Shown: in pieces, positions 41,639-50,683 of the stretch
Position numbering within the stretch: the first letter of the stretch is position 1
Layout of the letters: each line of letters starts with the position of its first letter
Assembly: GCA_041395325.1 (NCBI GenBank)
Contig: JAWLAT010000019.1
Span: 1-64,000, forward strand
Reading direction: 5' to 3'
Origin: JAWLAT01 sp041395325
Lineage (GTDB): Bacteria > Pseudomonadota > Gammaproteobacteria > Xanthomonadales > SZUA-5
Length of the DNA stretch: 64,000 nt
The notes under the pieces: generated by a model
Told to the model about the DNA's origin: nothing
What the model saw: the letters and a program-made list of their open reading frames with translations, nothing else
The model's database searches: none
Translations under genes and position numbers: made by a program

Positions 41639-41923
41639 TCAGTCCTCGTTCCCAAACTCCTCTTCCAGATAGCGCCGGATCTCGCTCTCGATCGCCCCGC
41701 GAATGGGCAGCAGGAGAAAGCTGATGTCGGCTTCCACCAGTACGCGATCAGCGTCGACGACAATGCGCCCATTGACGCCGCTGCGCTCGAAAAAAAGCAC
41801 ATCACCATCCCATTCGGTATCGACCTCGAAGCGGTCGGCGATGCCCTTGGCAATGCGGGTCACGCGCCGCTTGGCTTCGCGTGTGCCTGCCTCATGTTCT
41901 CGATGAATGCGGATACCGGCCAT
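41639..41923 (-). CDS. Polyhydroxyalkanoic acid system family protein
   Basis: Small protein of 94 aa resembling the PHA-system family (PHA granule region protein). It has the pattern HEAGTREAKRRVTRIAKGIADRF at the N-terminus, the central segment WDGDVLFFERSGVNGRI, and DISFLLLPIRGAIESEIRRYL at the end. Members are found near PHA genes and in many organisms without them; the function is uncertain. No phaC or phaR gene is in the window. ATG 41923 has GGGAGG 4 nt upstream; an upstream in-frame start at 41935 is less likely. Confidence 0.8.
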   Translation of the reverse strand: MAGIRIHREHEAGTREAKRRVTRIAKGIADRFEVDTEWDGDVLFFERSGVNGRIVVDADRVLVEADISFLLLPIRGAIESEIRRYLEEEFGNED

Positions 41924-42272
41924 GGCGCCTCCCACGCTCGCTGCCGCGGCGATGGTACGACGAGCCTCCCGGCTTGTGTGCGATGAGATGTCACCCGCAC
42001 GGGTCCATCAACGTGCTCAAGACGCGGCCTTGACCGTCGGTTGGGATGTCAATCTTCGTCACCGACCTTGGTCCGTGCCGCCCACGGACCCGCGCCGCTA
42101 CCTTCGACGCGGGTCTTCACGCTGAAATTTGCCAAGGGCTTGTCTATGATGCGGACACCGCAGTACGGGGACGGAGCATGAAGAGGCCACATCGAGCCGT
42201 CGTTGTTGCTGCCTCCATCATTCGCTCTCTTCCGCTTTCGCCATCCGAATCTAGTCTCGACGGGAGGCAGCC
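41924..42272. promoter_or_regulatory. Control region of the kinase gene cluster
   Basis: About 350 bp upstream of the cupredoxin-kinase cluster. A candidate sigma-70 promoter has CTGAAA (42122-42127), a 17-bp spacer and TATGAT (42145-42150). From there a leader of about 115 nt runs to the cupredoxin start and holds a short open frame (42178-42276, 32 codons) whose TGA overlaps that start codon (ATGA). The ribosome site for the cupredoxin gene is GGGAGG at 42260-42265. No other gene is seen. Confidence 0.5.
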
Positions 42273-42968
42273 ATGAACCGAGTCAGGCTGCAAGCGAGAC
42301 TCCTGTGCTTGTTCGGCGCCATCGCCGCGCTGCTGGTGTGCTCACCCCTGATCGCGGCCGACATCAACGGTCAGATCAAGCTCAGCAGCGGGGGCAAGGC
42401 CTTGCGTTCGGTGGAAGCAGTGGACGGGGTCGTCTATTTCCGGCCGCGGACGCCGGTGGCGCCGGTGGCGCCGGAACTGCCCTTCGTTCTGTCGACTGAG
42501 CGCAAGAGCTTCACGCCGCGTGTGCTGCCGATCCCGGCCGGATCCACCGTGGTTTTCCCCAACAATGATCCGATTCTGCACAACGCCTTTTCCACGTCCA
42601 CCGGCAACACTTTTGATGTCGGTTTGTATGGTCAAGGCGACCAGGGCGAGCCGGTGCGTTTCGTCAATCCGGGTCTGGTGCGCGTCTACTGCAATGTGCA
42701 TCACAACATGGTGGCGCACATCGTGGTGCTGGATACCCCGTTCTTCGCCGTTCCCGATGAGCAGGGGCGCTTCCGCATCAGCAACGTGCCCGAAGGCCCC
42801 GGCGAACTGCTGTTGTGGCATGAACGCTCGACTCTGTGGCGCAAACCCGTGCTGGTCGACGGCGACGTGCAGCAGGAGATTTCGCTGGAGTTGAATCGAC
42901 GCCGCGTGCCCCAGCATCTGAACAAGTTCGGCAAACCCTATCGACGGAGTCGCGAAGATGGCTACTGA
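42273..42968 (+). CDS. Exported cupredoxin-like protein
   Basis: Protein of 231 aa with a signal peptide (about 1-29, ending PLIAA). It is similar to proteins annotated as methylamine-utilisation or plastocyanin-like. Copper-site candidates are H103 (ILHNAF), C140, H143 and M146 (YCNVHHNMVAH), the order of type 1 copper proteins. A carboxypeptidase-regulatory-like tail (GRFRISNVPEGPGELLLWHE) may bind partners. Its stop codon lies inside the kinase gene (11-nt overlap), so the two are coupled. It could act as a periplasmic copper or redox sensor for the receptor kinase; this is inferred from position only. Confidence 0.85.
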   Translation: MNRVRLQARLLCLFGAIAALLVCSPLIAADINGQIKLSSGGKALRSVEAVDGVVYFRPRTPVAPVAPELPFVLSTERKSFTPRVLPIPAGSTVVFPNNDPILHNAFSTSTGNTFDVGLYGQGDQGEPVRFVNPGLVRVYCNVHHNMVAHIVVLDTPFFAVPDEQGRFRISNVPEGPGELLLWHERSTLWRKPVLVDGDVQQEISLELNRRRVPQHLNKFGKPYRRSREDGY

Positions 42969-45870
42969 CCGCGGCTTCACGCTGCCCCTGACGGCCAGGC
43001 TGTTCCTGGTCATCTCGATTCTGGTGATGCTCAGCGTCGGCGCGGCGGTCTATTTGACCTGGCGCGTGGGCGATCGACTGGGACAGCAGGCGGTGGCCGA
43101 GGAACTGGCCGCCAGCGCGACCGCACAGCGCCGCTTCGAGACGCTGGAGGCGGAAAAGCTCGAGCTGATCGCGCAATCCATCGCCACCGATCCCTTTGTG
43201 GCGAACTATCTGGAGCAGGCCATCGGCGGTGATCTGGGTCTGGACCAGAACCCGGTGCTGCCGCCGCCATCCGACGACGACGAACTCGGCATGGCGCCAG
43301 TCGACGAACTGGGTACGGCGTCGAGCGACGAGTTGGGGCTGGGTGAGCCGGTGGTGCAGCCCGAAGGTGCGGACGCCGAGATCGTCGACGATATGGACAG
43401 CGACGAGAGCGAACTCGCTGCGCCGGCCCCTTCGGTGATCGATGCCGGTGGCGGTGTGCAGGTGGCCGGCGGTGGTGAACGCGACAGCGGCATCGGCCGC
43501 GTGTCGGTCCGCGACCTGCTGGAGGAGCGACGGGCGACGCAGAATTTTGCCCTGGCGATGGTCCTCGACCCGAACGGTGCGCTGGTGGCCCGAACCGGAG
43601 AGACCGAGGCCTTTGAACGCAACTTCGGTGAGGACGTGTTTCTCGGGCCGGTTGTCCGTGATCTGGAATCGGTCATTGGTTATTGGCAGGAGGGCGGCGC
43701 GCTATATCACGCCGCTGCGACGCCGATTGCCAAAGACGGCATCCTGGTGGGCTTCCTGCTCGTGGCCAGCGAAGTCGATCGGGCGCTGAGTGAACAGATC
43801 CAGCAGATCAGTGGTGCCCATGTGGCGTTCTGGGGCGGCGGTGATCAGGGCATCCGCCTGCTGTCCAGTTCCTTGCCGGCGGCGCAGGAAAAAGCGCTCG
43901 GCGAGGCCATCGCCAGTCGTCGCAGCGAAATCGCCAATGCGCTGACCCAGGGACAGGGCATTGATCGCATCGACCTGAACATCGACGGGGAGCGCTTCAG
44001 TGCCGCGCTCAAGCCGCTGTTGCCGCAGCCCGGGACGGCGGCGGTAGGCGGTGCGATGGCGCTGACCTCTACCGACGCGGCGATGTCCAGCTTCCTGGAA
44101 CTGCGTCGCAACATGTTGTGGGCAGGTCTGGGTGCGATTGTCACGGCACTGGCCCTGTCCTGGTGGCTCGGCCGTCGCACCTTGCGGCCGGTGGCGTCGA
44201 TGGTGCAGGCGGCCGAACTGGCGGCATCAGGCGACTACCAGCACAACATCCCGGTGCGCACCTCCGACGAACTCGGCCGGCTGGGCAGGGCTTTCAACTC
44301 GTTGCTCAGCAATCTGCGCGAGAAGAGCGACATCGAAGGCTATGTGGCCAATCTGTCGCGTTTTCTGCCCGATCCGGCCACCGAAGAAGCGGTGGCCATT
44401 CCGAAGGCAAAATCGGCCGCTCGCGACGCCTTGTTGCTGCTGGGGATCGATGCGCCGGAATTCGTCAAGGCGATGCCGGCAGGGCAGGAAAACGCCATGC
44501 TGACGCGACTGGGCTCGCGTCTGGCGCAACTGGAGACGCTGGCCGAGGCGCGCCAGGGCGAGTTGCTGGTACAGGAAGGCCGGCACGTGGTGCTGGCTTT
44601 CCGTGGGGAGCGTAAGTTGTTGCAGGCCTTGCATGCGCTACGCGCGCTGCTCGCCGAAGCGGCTCGGCAGGTGCCATCGGAACGCCCGGCCTTCGCCCTG
44701 GCGGAAGGTGAAGTGGTGCACGCGGGCCTGCCCAATCGGCCCGCGGTCAGCGTGGCTTTGGGTGCCGCCGTGGCGGCCATTGGCCGGCTGCTGCTCGATG
44801 GTGCGCCGGGGCGGACCCTGATTACCCCGCAGTTGGGTCCGGCCGTCAAAGCCCTGCTGGGTGACAAGGCGCTGGCGGTGGCCGCGGGCAGTGTCAGCGG
44901 CAAGAACTTCTATGCAATCCGGCCGGATTCGTTGAACCGGATTCCCGCCATCGCAGAAGCCGCCGATGCCAACGCCACGCGCATCGTCGGTGGCGAAGAC
45001 GCGCCAGCGGCCAGTGCGAGCCAGGCCATCAGCGGCCAGACCCGATTGGCACAAGGCAGCCTGTTTGCCAGTCGCTACGAGATTCTCTCGGTGCTGGGCA
45101 GCGGCGGCATGGGCGTGGTCTACAAGGCACGTGATCGGGAACTCGACGACTTTGTCGCCTTGAAAATGCTGCGGCCGGGCGCGTTGCTCGATGGTGAGCA
45201 ACTGGATCGCCTGAAGAGCGAGATCAAGCTGGCACGCAAGATCACGCATCCCAATGTGCTGCGGACCTTCGATTTCGGCGAGCACGGCGGCTATCCCTTC
45301 ATTTCGATGGAGTATGTGCGCGGAATGACCCTGCGCTATCTGCTGGAGCAGACCGCGCAAGTGCCGTTCTCGGCCGGTCTGCGCATCGCCCGGCAGCTCT
45401 GCGCCGGCCTGGAAGCGGCTCACGCGGTCGGCGTGTTGCATCGCGACATCAAGCCGGAGAACCTGATCCTGGAGCAAAGCGGCAACGCCAAGCTGATGGA
45501 TTTCGGTATCGCCCGGCCGATCCAGCGCAATGCGCCCGGTCATACGCAGCCAGGCATGTTTGTCGGTACGCCCGCCTATTCGGCACCGGAGCAATTGCAG
45601 GGTGAAGAGCTGGATGCCCGCTCGGACATCTACTCAGTGGGCATCATGCTGTGTGAGATGTTCTGTGGCCGGCTGCCGTTTGCCGCTGGAAGCACCATGG
45701 AGATCTACATGGCGCATCTGCAGATGGATCCGGTCAAACCATCGGAATTGTGGCCAGATATTCCCAAACCACTTGAACAAGTTATCCTAAAGTGCCTTGC
45801 CAAAAGGCCGGATGATCGTTTCGACAGTGCTGCTGAGTTGATGGCGGCGTTGGCCGAACTCCGCGCCTGA
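42958..45870 (+). CDS. Transmembrane sensor with HAMP and C-terminal Ser/Thr kinase
   Basis: Receptor-type kinase of 970 aa. A first membrane segment (about 13-35) is followed by a long periplasmic region (36-384) containing a sensor-like part (196-280) and an acidic linker with DELG at 108-111, 116-119 and 124-127. A second membrane segment (385-404) leads into HAMP (about 405-458). A domain resembling a degenerate class III nucleotide cyclase (about 480-655) follows, without the metal-binding Asp pair. The kinase occupies 707-970: GSGGMG (714-719), K736, E755, HRDIKPEN (828-835), DFG (848-850), APE (876-878), all intact. Most bacterial Hanks kinases have the opposite order (kinase inside at the N-terminus). 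It is coupled to the cupredoxin gene; an FHA protein is encoded two genes on. Confidence 0.9.
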   Translation: MATDRGFTLPLTARLFLVISILVMLSVGAAVYLTWRVGDRLGQQAVAEELAASATAQRRFETLEAEKLELIAQSIATDPFVANYLEQAIGGDLGLDQNPVLPPPSDDDELGMAPVDELGTASSDELGLGEPVVQPEGADAEIVDDMDSDESELAAPAPSVIDAGGGVQVAGGGERDSGIGRVSVRDLLEERRATQNFALAMVLDPNGALVARTGETEAFERNFGEDVFLGPVVRDLESVIGYWQEGGALYHAAATPIAKDGILVGFLLVASEVDRALSEQIQQISGAHVAFWGGGDQGIRLLSSSLPAAQEKALGEAIASRRSEIANALTQGQGIDRIDLNIDGERFSAALKPLLPQPGTAAVGGAMALTSTDAAMSSFLELRRNMLWAGLGAIVTALALSWWLGRRTLRPVASMVQAAELAASGDYQHNIPVRTSDELGRLGRAFNSLLSNLREKSDIEGYVANLSRFLPDPATEEAVAIPKAKSAARDALLLLGIDAPEFVKAMPAGQENAMLTRLGSRLAQLETLAEARQGELLVQEGRHVVLAFRGERKLLQALHALRALLAEAARQVPSERPAFALAEGEVVHAGLPNRPAVSVALGAAVAAIGRLLLDGAPGRTLITPQLGPAVKALLGDKALAVAAGSVSGKNFYAIRPDSLNRIPAIAEAADANATRIVGGEDAPAASASQAISGQTRLAQGSLFASRYEILSVLGSGGMGVVYKARDRELDDFVALKMLRPGALLDGEQLDRLKSEIKLARKITHPNVLRTFDFGEHGGYPFISMEYVRGMTLRYLLEQTAQVPFSAGLRIARQLCAGLEAAHAVGVLHRDIKPENLILEQSGNAKLMDFGIARPIQRNAPGHTQPGMFVGTPAYSAPEQLQGEELDARSDIYSVGIMLCEMFCGRLPFAAGSTMEIYMAHLQMDPVKPSELWPDIPKPLEQVILKCLAKRPDDRFDSAAELMAALAELRA

Positions 45871-45894
45871 AGGCAAGTCTCCGGGGAGGGAGCG

Positions 45895-46953
45895 ATGTTG
45901 AAGCCGGTGGTGGGATGCCTGATCGGCGCCATGTGCGCTGGTGGCCCAGTCCTGTGGGCGCAGGAGGATTCGCAGTCGTCGTGGTCCACGTCCACCGACT
46001 TGCGCCTGCGTGCCGAGAGCACCGATGTGCCCGGCCGCGACGAGATCGAGCGCCTGCGCGCGCGACTGCGTCTGGGCGTGAGCTATCTGGTGTCGGACCA
46101 GCTTGAGGTCGGCGGCGCGCTGCGCGCGAGCGTGGGCAGCGATGACAACATCGATAACCGACGCAATCTGGACAACGAGCGTTCCGATGCCATTGGCGTG
46201 GATCGGCTGTGGATGCGCTGGTACGCCAGTCCGGATTGGGTGGTGACGCTCGGCAAGGACGACCTGCCACTGTCCCTGTCACCACTGTTGTGGGACGAGG
46301 ACCTGCGGCCGATCGGCGTCTCCAGCGATGCCCATTGGGCCGTAGGGGATTTCGACGGCATGACCGTCATCGTGGGCTACTTCGCGCCCGACTTCCTGTA
46401 CGAGGACGATGCCCGCTTGGCGGCTGCCCAAGTCGGCTATCACTGGCGTGAAGGCGCGCCCAGTGGCGCATCGGTCCTGCTGTCCTATCTGCATTTCGAC
46501 GATTTGGACGGTCTGGTCCCCGAAGGGCTCTCTCGCACCAACCGGGTGAGCGCGGGACGCCTGGTCAGCGACTTCGAGTTGCTGGACCTGCAGTTGGTGG
46601 CGCGGACTGAATGGGCCGACTGGCCGCTGGAATTGCGACTCGATCTGGCGCGGAATCTGGGTGCTGACGATCAGGACGACGCCGCCCGGATCAGTGCGGT
46701 GCTGGGTGATCGTCGCCAACCGCAACAATGGGAAATAGGCCTGGCCGCGCAGCGGATCCAGCGCGATGCCGTGCTTGCAGCGGCCAGCGAGGACGACTGG
46801 TGGTTTCACAGCTTCGCGCGCGGCGTCATGCCCTGGGTCGGCTATGGCTTCAATGAGCACCTGAGTCTGCGTCTGGCGGCCTTCGAAGAGCGACGCGACG
46901 AAGCCGATGATTCGGTGCGGCGCTACCTCTTCGACTTGCAGGCCCGGTGGTAG
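45895..46953 (+). CDS. Putative outer-membrane beta-barrel protein
   Basis: Exported protein of 352 aa with signal peptide (about 1-22, GPVLWAQ). Alternating hydrophobic/polar strands with DLRLRAESTD, WMRWYASPDWVVTLGKDD and a C-terminal aromatic residue (DLQARW) suggest a porin-like barrel. No specific family is recognised; it could be a porin or a scaffold for the signalling genes around it. It lies 24 bp after the kinase gene and 9 bp before the FHA gene on the same strand, so it is very probably co-transcribed. Confidence 0.7.
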   Translation: MLKPVVGCLIGAMCAGGPVLWAQEDSQSSWSTSTDLRLRAESTDVPGRDEIERLRARLRLGVSYLVSDQLEVGGALRASVGSDDNIDNRRNLDNERSDAIGVDRLWMRWYASPDWVVTLGKDDLPLSLSPLLWDEDLRPIGVSSDAHWAVGDFDGMTVIVGYFAPDFLYEDDARLAAAQVGYHWREGAPSGASVLLSYLHFDDLDGLVPEGLSRTNRVSAGRLVSDFELLDLQLVARTEWADWPLELRLDLARNLGADDQDDAARISAVLGDRRQPQQWEIGLAAQRIQRDAVLAAASEDDWWFHSFARGVMPWVGYGFNEHLSLRLAAFEERRDEADDSVRRYLFDLQARW

Positions 46954-46962
46954 GCTTGCGCC

Positions 46963-47811
46963 ATGCGGATCGCCTTTCTCGCAGCCGAGTACCCAGACGT
47001 CCCCATTGAACGCGGGCGGGTGCGCATCGGCTCCGGTCCCGACAACGGGCTGGTGCTCGACGCGCGCAGCGGCATCCTGCCAATGCATCTGCAGATCGAC
47101 GTCGATGGACGCCGCGGGATCGTACTGGCCGTGCTCGATCCGGACGCACGCGTCTGGGTGAATGGCCGGCCGGTACACGAAAAGGCACTGTTGCGAACCG
47201 GTGATCTGGTGGTGGCCGGTCAGGTGCGCATGCAGATCCGCGGCGATGAGGATCCGCAGCCTGCGCCGGGCAAGGGGCTGGAGGGCACCAAGGCCTCCGC
47301 GCTGGGCCCGACCACGCCACTGCTGCGCGGCGTGGCCGGACAGTACGTCGGTCGAATGATCTATCTGCAGGGCGAAACGCAGGTCGGCAACAGCGAGACG
47401 GCCCAATTGCAGTTGGACAGCGCCGATGCGCCGGCAAAATGGCTGCGCGTCGAGGCCCGCCAGGGGCAGTTGGCGCTGTACGTCGCCGACGGCGCTCCGG
47501 CCGTGGGCGTCAATGGTGTGGATGTGCGCAGCGCGTTGCTGCAGTCCGGCGACCAGGTTGCCATTGGCCAGGATCGCTTCGTCATCGAGGCGCCAGGCTG
47601 GAGTGCGCAGGCCGAGCGCCCGAGCGTGGCGCATACCCAGGTCGTATCACCCATCGTGCGCCCCCCGGCAGCGGCAGGCGTGGCGATCGCCGACGCGGGG
47701 GCGTCATCGGAGACAGCCGGCGAGGCGACCGTCGACTGGATCATCCTCGCTGCAGCGATCGTGACCATTGTTGCGCTCGGAACCCTGGTCTATTTGCAGT
47801 TCTGGGGTTAG
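46963..47811 (+). CDS. Membrane-anchored protein with two FHA-like domains
   Basis: Protein of 282 aa. Two FHA-like domains are suggested: about 10-90 (RGRVRIGSGPDNGLVLDARS, then VWVNGRPV) and about 125-210 (GETQVGNSETAQLQLDSADA, then VGVNGVDV). They are followed by a Pro/Ala linker and a C-terminal membrane segment (about 258-280). FHA domains bind phosphothreonine, so the kinase two genes upstream is a likely writer for this reader. Canonical Arg/Ser binding residues are only partly visible; the first domain (GSGPDN) is more convincing. It converges on msrQ with overlapping stop codons. Confidence 0.78.
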   Translation: MRIAFLAAEYPDVPIERGRVRIGSGPDNGLVLDARSGILPMHLQIDVDGRRGIVLAVLDPDARVWVNGRPVHEKALLRTGDLVVAGQVRMQIRGDEDPQPAPGKGLEGTKASALGPTTPLLRGVAGQYVGRMIYLQGETQVGNSETAQLQLDSADAPAKWLRVEARQGQLALYVADGAPAVGVNGVDVRSALLQSGDQVAIGQDRFVIEAPGWSAQAERPSVAHTQVVSPIVRPPAAAGVAIADAGASSETAGEATVDWIILAAAIVTIVALGTLVYLQFWG

Positions 47812-48401
47812 GGCCCAGGCTGCAGTTTGCGGCTCCGGGCCAGCATCAGCACGGCATAAAGCCCCAGGAAGAACAGCGGCCATCGCAGATCGGCCTTGAC
47901 CAGCCACAGGTAGTGCAGACAAGCGAGCGCACCAATCAGGTAGACCGCCTGATGCAGTCGCTTCCAGCGTCGGCCCAGGCGCCGCACCATCCGCTGATTG
48001 GAAGTGAGCGCCAACGGCAGCAACAGCAGCCAGGCCAGCAGGCCGACGGTGATGTAGGGCCGTTCAAGCACGTCGGTGAGAAAGTGACGCCAGTCCACGC
48101 CCAGATCGAGCAGCAGATAGATCAGCAGGTGGATCGAGGCGTAGAAGAAGGCCCAAAGCCCCAGCTGCCGCCGAATGCGCAGGAAGCCTGTCCAGCCGGT
48201 CCAACGCCTGAGCGGTGTCATCGACAGCGAAGCGAACAGGGCATAGAGCGCCCAGGAACCGCTCTGGTGCGTCAACCAGGCCACCGGGTCGGCACCCAGG
48301 CCATCGTGTGTGGCCAACCAGATCCAAACCAGTGTCGGGCAGGCCATCAGCGCAAAGCAGAGCAGCCGCCAGGCGACCGTGGCGTTCAATTGAGTCTGCA
48401 C
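47808..48401 (-). CDS. msrQ: MsrPQ haem-binding membrane subunit
   Basis: Membrane protein of 197 aa, the electron donor for the periplasmic methionine sulfoxide reductase MsrP. Several membrane helices and the haem-ligand histidines are visible in FFYASIHLLIYLLLD and RLHQAVYLIGALACLHYLW. The N-terminal half has SGSWALYALFASLSMTPLRR. It starts at GTG 48401, 4 bp after the msrP stop, consistent with an msrPQ operon. It ends in overlap with the convergent FHA gene. Confidence 0.93.
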   Translation of the reverse strand: MQTQLNATVAWRLLCFALMACPTLVWIWLATHDGLGADPVAWLTHQSGSWALYALFASLSMTPLRRWTGWTGFLRIRRQLGLWAFFYASIHLLIYLLLDLGVDWRHFLTDVLERPYITVGLLAWLLLLPLALTSNQRMVRRLGRRWKRLHQAVYLIGALACLHYLWLVKADLRWPLFFLGLYAVLMLARSRKLQPGP

Positions 48402-48405
48402 GGGA

Positions 48406-49392
48406 TCAGAAGTAGCGCCGCAGATCCATGTTGGCGTACAGCGACGCCACCTGCTCGGCGTAGCCGTTGAAGGGCAGGGTGTCGATGCGGCTGGCGAACA
48501 AGCGGGACGCGCCCGAGCCGCTGAGGCGGCGCTCGCTGGCCTGACTCCAGCGTGGATGATCGACCGCCGGATTGACGTTGGCGTAGAAGCCGTATTCCTG
48601 CGGCGCTGACAGATTCCAGCTGGTGTCCGGCTGGCGTTCGCTGAAGTGCAGGCGAACGATCCCCTTGATCCCCTTGAAACCGTATTTCCACGGCACGATC
48701 AGGCGCAGCGGCGCACCATTCTGATTGGGGAGCTGGCGCCCATACATGCCCACCACCAGCAGGGTCAGCGGGTGCATGGCCTCATCCATCCGCAGGCCTT
48801 CCTGGTACGGCCAGCGCAGGACGTCATAGCGCTGGCCAGGCATCCGGATCGCGTCCTTGAGCCCGTAGAAGCCGACGAACTTGGCCCGACTGGTGGGGCG
48901 TGCCGCCTCGATCACCCTGGCCAGCGGAATGCCGACCCAGGGAATGACCATCGACCAGGCCTCGACACAGCGCATCCGGTAGATCCGCTCCTCCAACTGA
49001 AATGGGGCGATGTAGTCATCCAGATCGTAGTGACCGGAGCGCTCGCACTCGCCCGTGATTTGCAGCTGCCAGGGTCGGGGCTGGAAGTCCCCCGCCTGGC
49101 GAGCTGGATCGGCCTTGCCGGTCCCGAATTCGTAGTAGTTGTTGTAGCTGGTGGCGTTGTCGAGGGTGGTCTGCTCCTCGCCTGTATCAAAGGCGCTGGG
49201 CCGCTGAACGTCTTGCAACAGGGGCCAGGGGGGTGGCAGGTCGACCGACGGTGCTGCGTCGTCGGCGCAGCCGCCCAGGCCGCTCAAGCCCAGTCCCAGT
49301 CCCATGCTGGCCAGCCAGCGGCGTCGGCTCAGATAGGCCGACTCTGACGTGATCTCCGAAGGGGCGATGTCGGCGGGTTGTCGAATCAGCAT
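48406..49392 (-). CDS. msrP: Periplasmic methionine sulfoxide reductase catalytic subunit
   Basis: Molybdopterin enzyme of 328 aa that repairs methionine sulfoxide in envelope proteins. A Tat-type signal (SRRRWLASMGLGLGLSGLGG) marks export of the folded protein. Family segments include NNYYEFGTGKADPARQA, YRMRCVEAWSMVIPWVG with the molybdenum-ligating Cys, and GAPLRLIVPWKYGFKGIKG. ATG 49392 is chosen because it precedes the Tat signal by about 20 residues; the longer frame adds 40 residues of intergenic translation. It is followed by msrQ, and is divergent from serC. Confidence 0.93.
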   Translation of the reverse strand: MLIRQPADIAPSEITSESAYLSRRRWLASMGLGLGLSGLGGCADDAAPSVDLPPPWPLLQDVQRPSAFDTGEEQTTLDNATSYNNYYEFGTGKADPARQAGDFQPRPWQLQITGECERSGHYDLDDYIAPFQLEERIYRMRCVEAWSMVIPWVGIPLARVIEAARPTSRAKFVGFYGLKDAIRMPGQRYDVLRWPYQEGLRMDEAMHPLTLLVVGMYGRQLPNQNGAPLRLIVPWKYGFKGIKGIVRLHFSERQPDTSWNLSAPQEYGFYANVNPAVDHPRWSQASERRLSGSGASRLFASRIDTLPFNGYAEQVASLYANMDLRRYF

Positions 49393-49469
49393 CAGTCGGC
49401 ACCAGCGTGGTTGTTGGCAAATGGGACCGCCTGCAGTCGCATCTGATTGCAGGAAGCACCGCCTGCCGA

Positions 49470-49498
49470 TGGGCAGCGATGTTGCGCTGCGGCATAAT
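49470..49498 (+). promoter_or_regulatory. Candidate serC promoter
   Basis: TGGGCA (49470-49475), 17 bp, then CATAAT (49493-49498), 28 bp before the serC start. Five of six bases match at the -10 and four of six at the -35. It lies in the short divergent gap to msrP. Confidence 0.5.
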
Positions 49499-49526
49499 GC
49501 CGACCCCGCCATTCACCGGAGCCCCC

Positions 49527-50597
49527 GTGAGCAGAGCCTTCAACTTCAGCGCAGGTCCCGCAATTCTGCCCGAGAGTGTGCTGCAGCAGGCCCAGCAGGA
49601 ACTGCTGGAGTGGGGTGACTGCCGGGCCTCCGTGATGGAGATCAGTCATCGCGACAAGGCCTTTGTCGACGTGGCCGCACGCGCAGAGGCCAATCTGCGC
49701 CAGCTGATGGGTATTCCCGAGAGCTACAAGGTGCTGTTCCTGCAAGGTGGCGCGACGCAGCAATTCGCCCTGATTCCCATGAACCTGTGTGCGCCGGAGC
49801 AGCAGGTGGACTTCCTGTTGACCGGTCACTGGGGCGAGAAGGCGCTGAAGGAGGCCGGCAAGGTCGTCAATACGCGGGTTTGTGGCAGCGATGCCGAGCG
49901 CGGCTATCGCGGTCTGCCTGCCGCCGAAATCGATCCGCAGGCGGCTTTCCTGCACGTCACGCCGAACGAGACCATTCATGGCGTGGAGATGCACAGCCTG
50001 CCGGACTCGCCGGTGCCGATCGTGGCCGACATGTCCAGCACGATCCTGTCGCGGCCGCTTGATGTGAGTCAGTACGGGGTGATCTATGCCGGTGCGCAGA
50101 AGAACATCGGTCCATCCGGTCTGACCGTACTGATCGTCGACGAGGCCCTGTTGGGCGAGCGCAAGCGCTCGCTGCCGGACATTTTCGACTACCGCAAGCA
50201 CGCTGCCGCCGATTCGATGCTGAACACCCCACCGACCTTCGCCTGGTATCTGGCCGGGCTGGTGTTCGAATGGCTGCAGGCACAGGGCGGGCTGCAGGCG
50301 ATGGGTGAGCGCAACGCGCGCAAGGCCCAGATGCTCTATGACGCCATCGACGGTTCGGACTTCTACCGCAATCCGGTCGATCCCAACGCGCGTTCCTGGA
50401 TGAACGTGCCTTTCACGCTGGCCGATGACGCGCTGGACAAACCCTTCCTGGCTGGTGCCGTCGAGCGCGGGTTGCTGGGACTGAAGGGCCATCGTGCGGT
50501 GGGTGGCATGCGGGCCAGCATCTACAACGCCATGCCCGAAGCCGGCGTGCAGGCACTGGTGGACTACATGCACGAGTTCGCCGCCAGCCACGGCTAG
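49527..50597 (+). CDS. serC: Phosphoserine aminotransferase
   Basis: PLP aminotransferase of 356 aa making 3-phosphoserine from 3-phosphohydroxypyruvate, also used in pyridoxal phosphate synthesis. It begins MSRAFNFSAGPAILPESVL, as usual for SerC. The family core LFLQGGATQQFALIPMNL and the PLP-lysine segment IYAGAQKNIGPSG are present. GTG 49527 is chosen because GGAG lies 6 nt upstream and the N-terminus is conserved. It heads a serine/aromatic/histidine biosynthesis block; a heptamer-repeat arm follows its stop codon. Confidence 0.95.
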   Translation: MSRAFNFSAGPAILPESVLQQAQQELLEWGDCRASVMEISHRDKAFVDVAARAEANLRQLMGIPESYKVLFLQGGATQQFALIPMNLCAPEQQVDFLLTGHWGEKALKEAGKVVNTRVCGSDAERGYRGLPAAEIDPQAAFLHVTPNETIHGVEMHSLPDSPVPIVADMSSTILSRPLDVSQYGVIYAGAQKNIGPSGLTVLIVDEALLGERKRSLPDIFDYRKHAAADSMLNTPPTFAWYLAGLVFEWLQAQGGLQAMGERNARKAQMLYDAIDGSDFYRNPVDPNARSWMNVPFTLADDALDKPFLAGAVERGLLGLKGHRAVGGMRASIYNAMPEAGVQALVDYMHEFAASHG

Positions 50598-50617
50598 ATC
50601 TTTGTCGCCGCTATTGC

Positions 50618-50646
50618 GGGGCTACGGGCCCCGGGGCCCAGGGCCC
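50618..50646. repeat. Single heptamer-repeat arm D
   Basis: About 29 bp of degenerate heptamers (GGGGCTA, CGGGCCC, then GGGGCCCAGGGCCC) starting 20 bp after the serC stop. No facing C-rich arm is evident, so it may be a remnant of the paired elements seen elsewhere. It contains GGGCCC self-complementary stretches that could form small hairpins. Confidence 0.55.
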
Positions 50647-50683
50647 TCTGCTTCCTAGTCACGCTTCTCCACAGGACGTCCCC

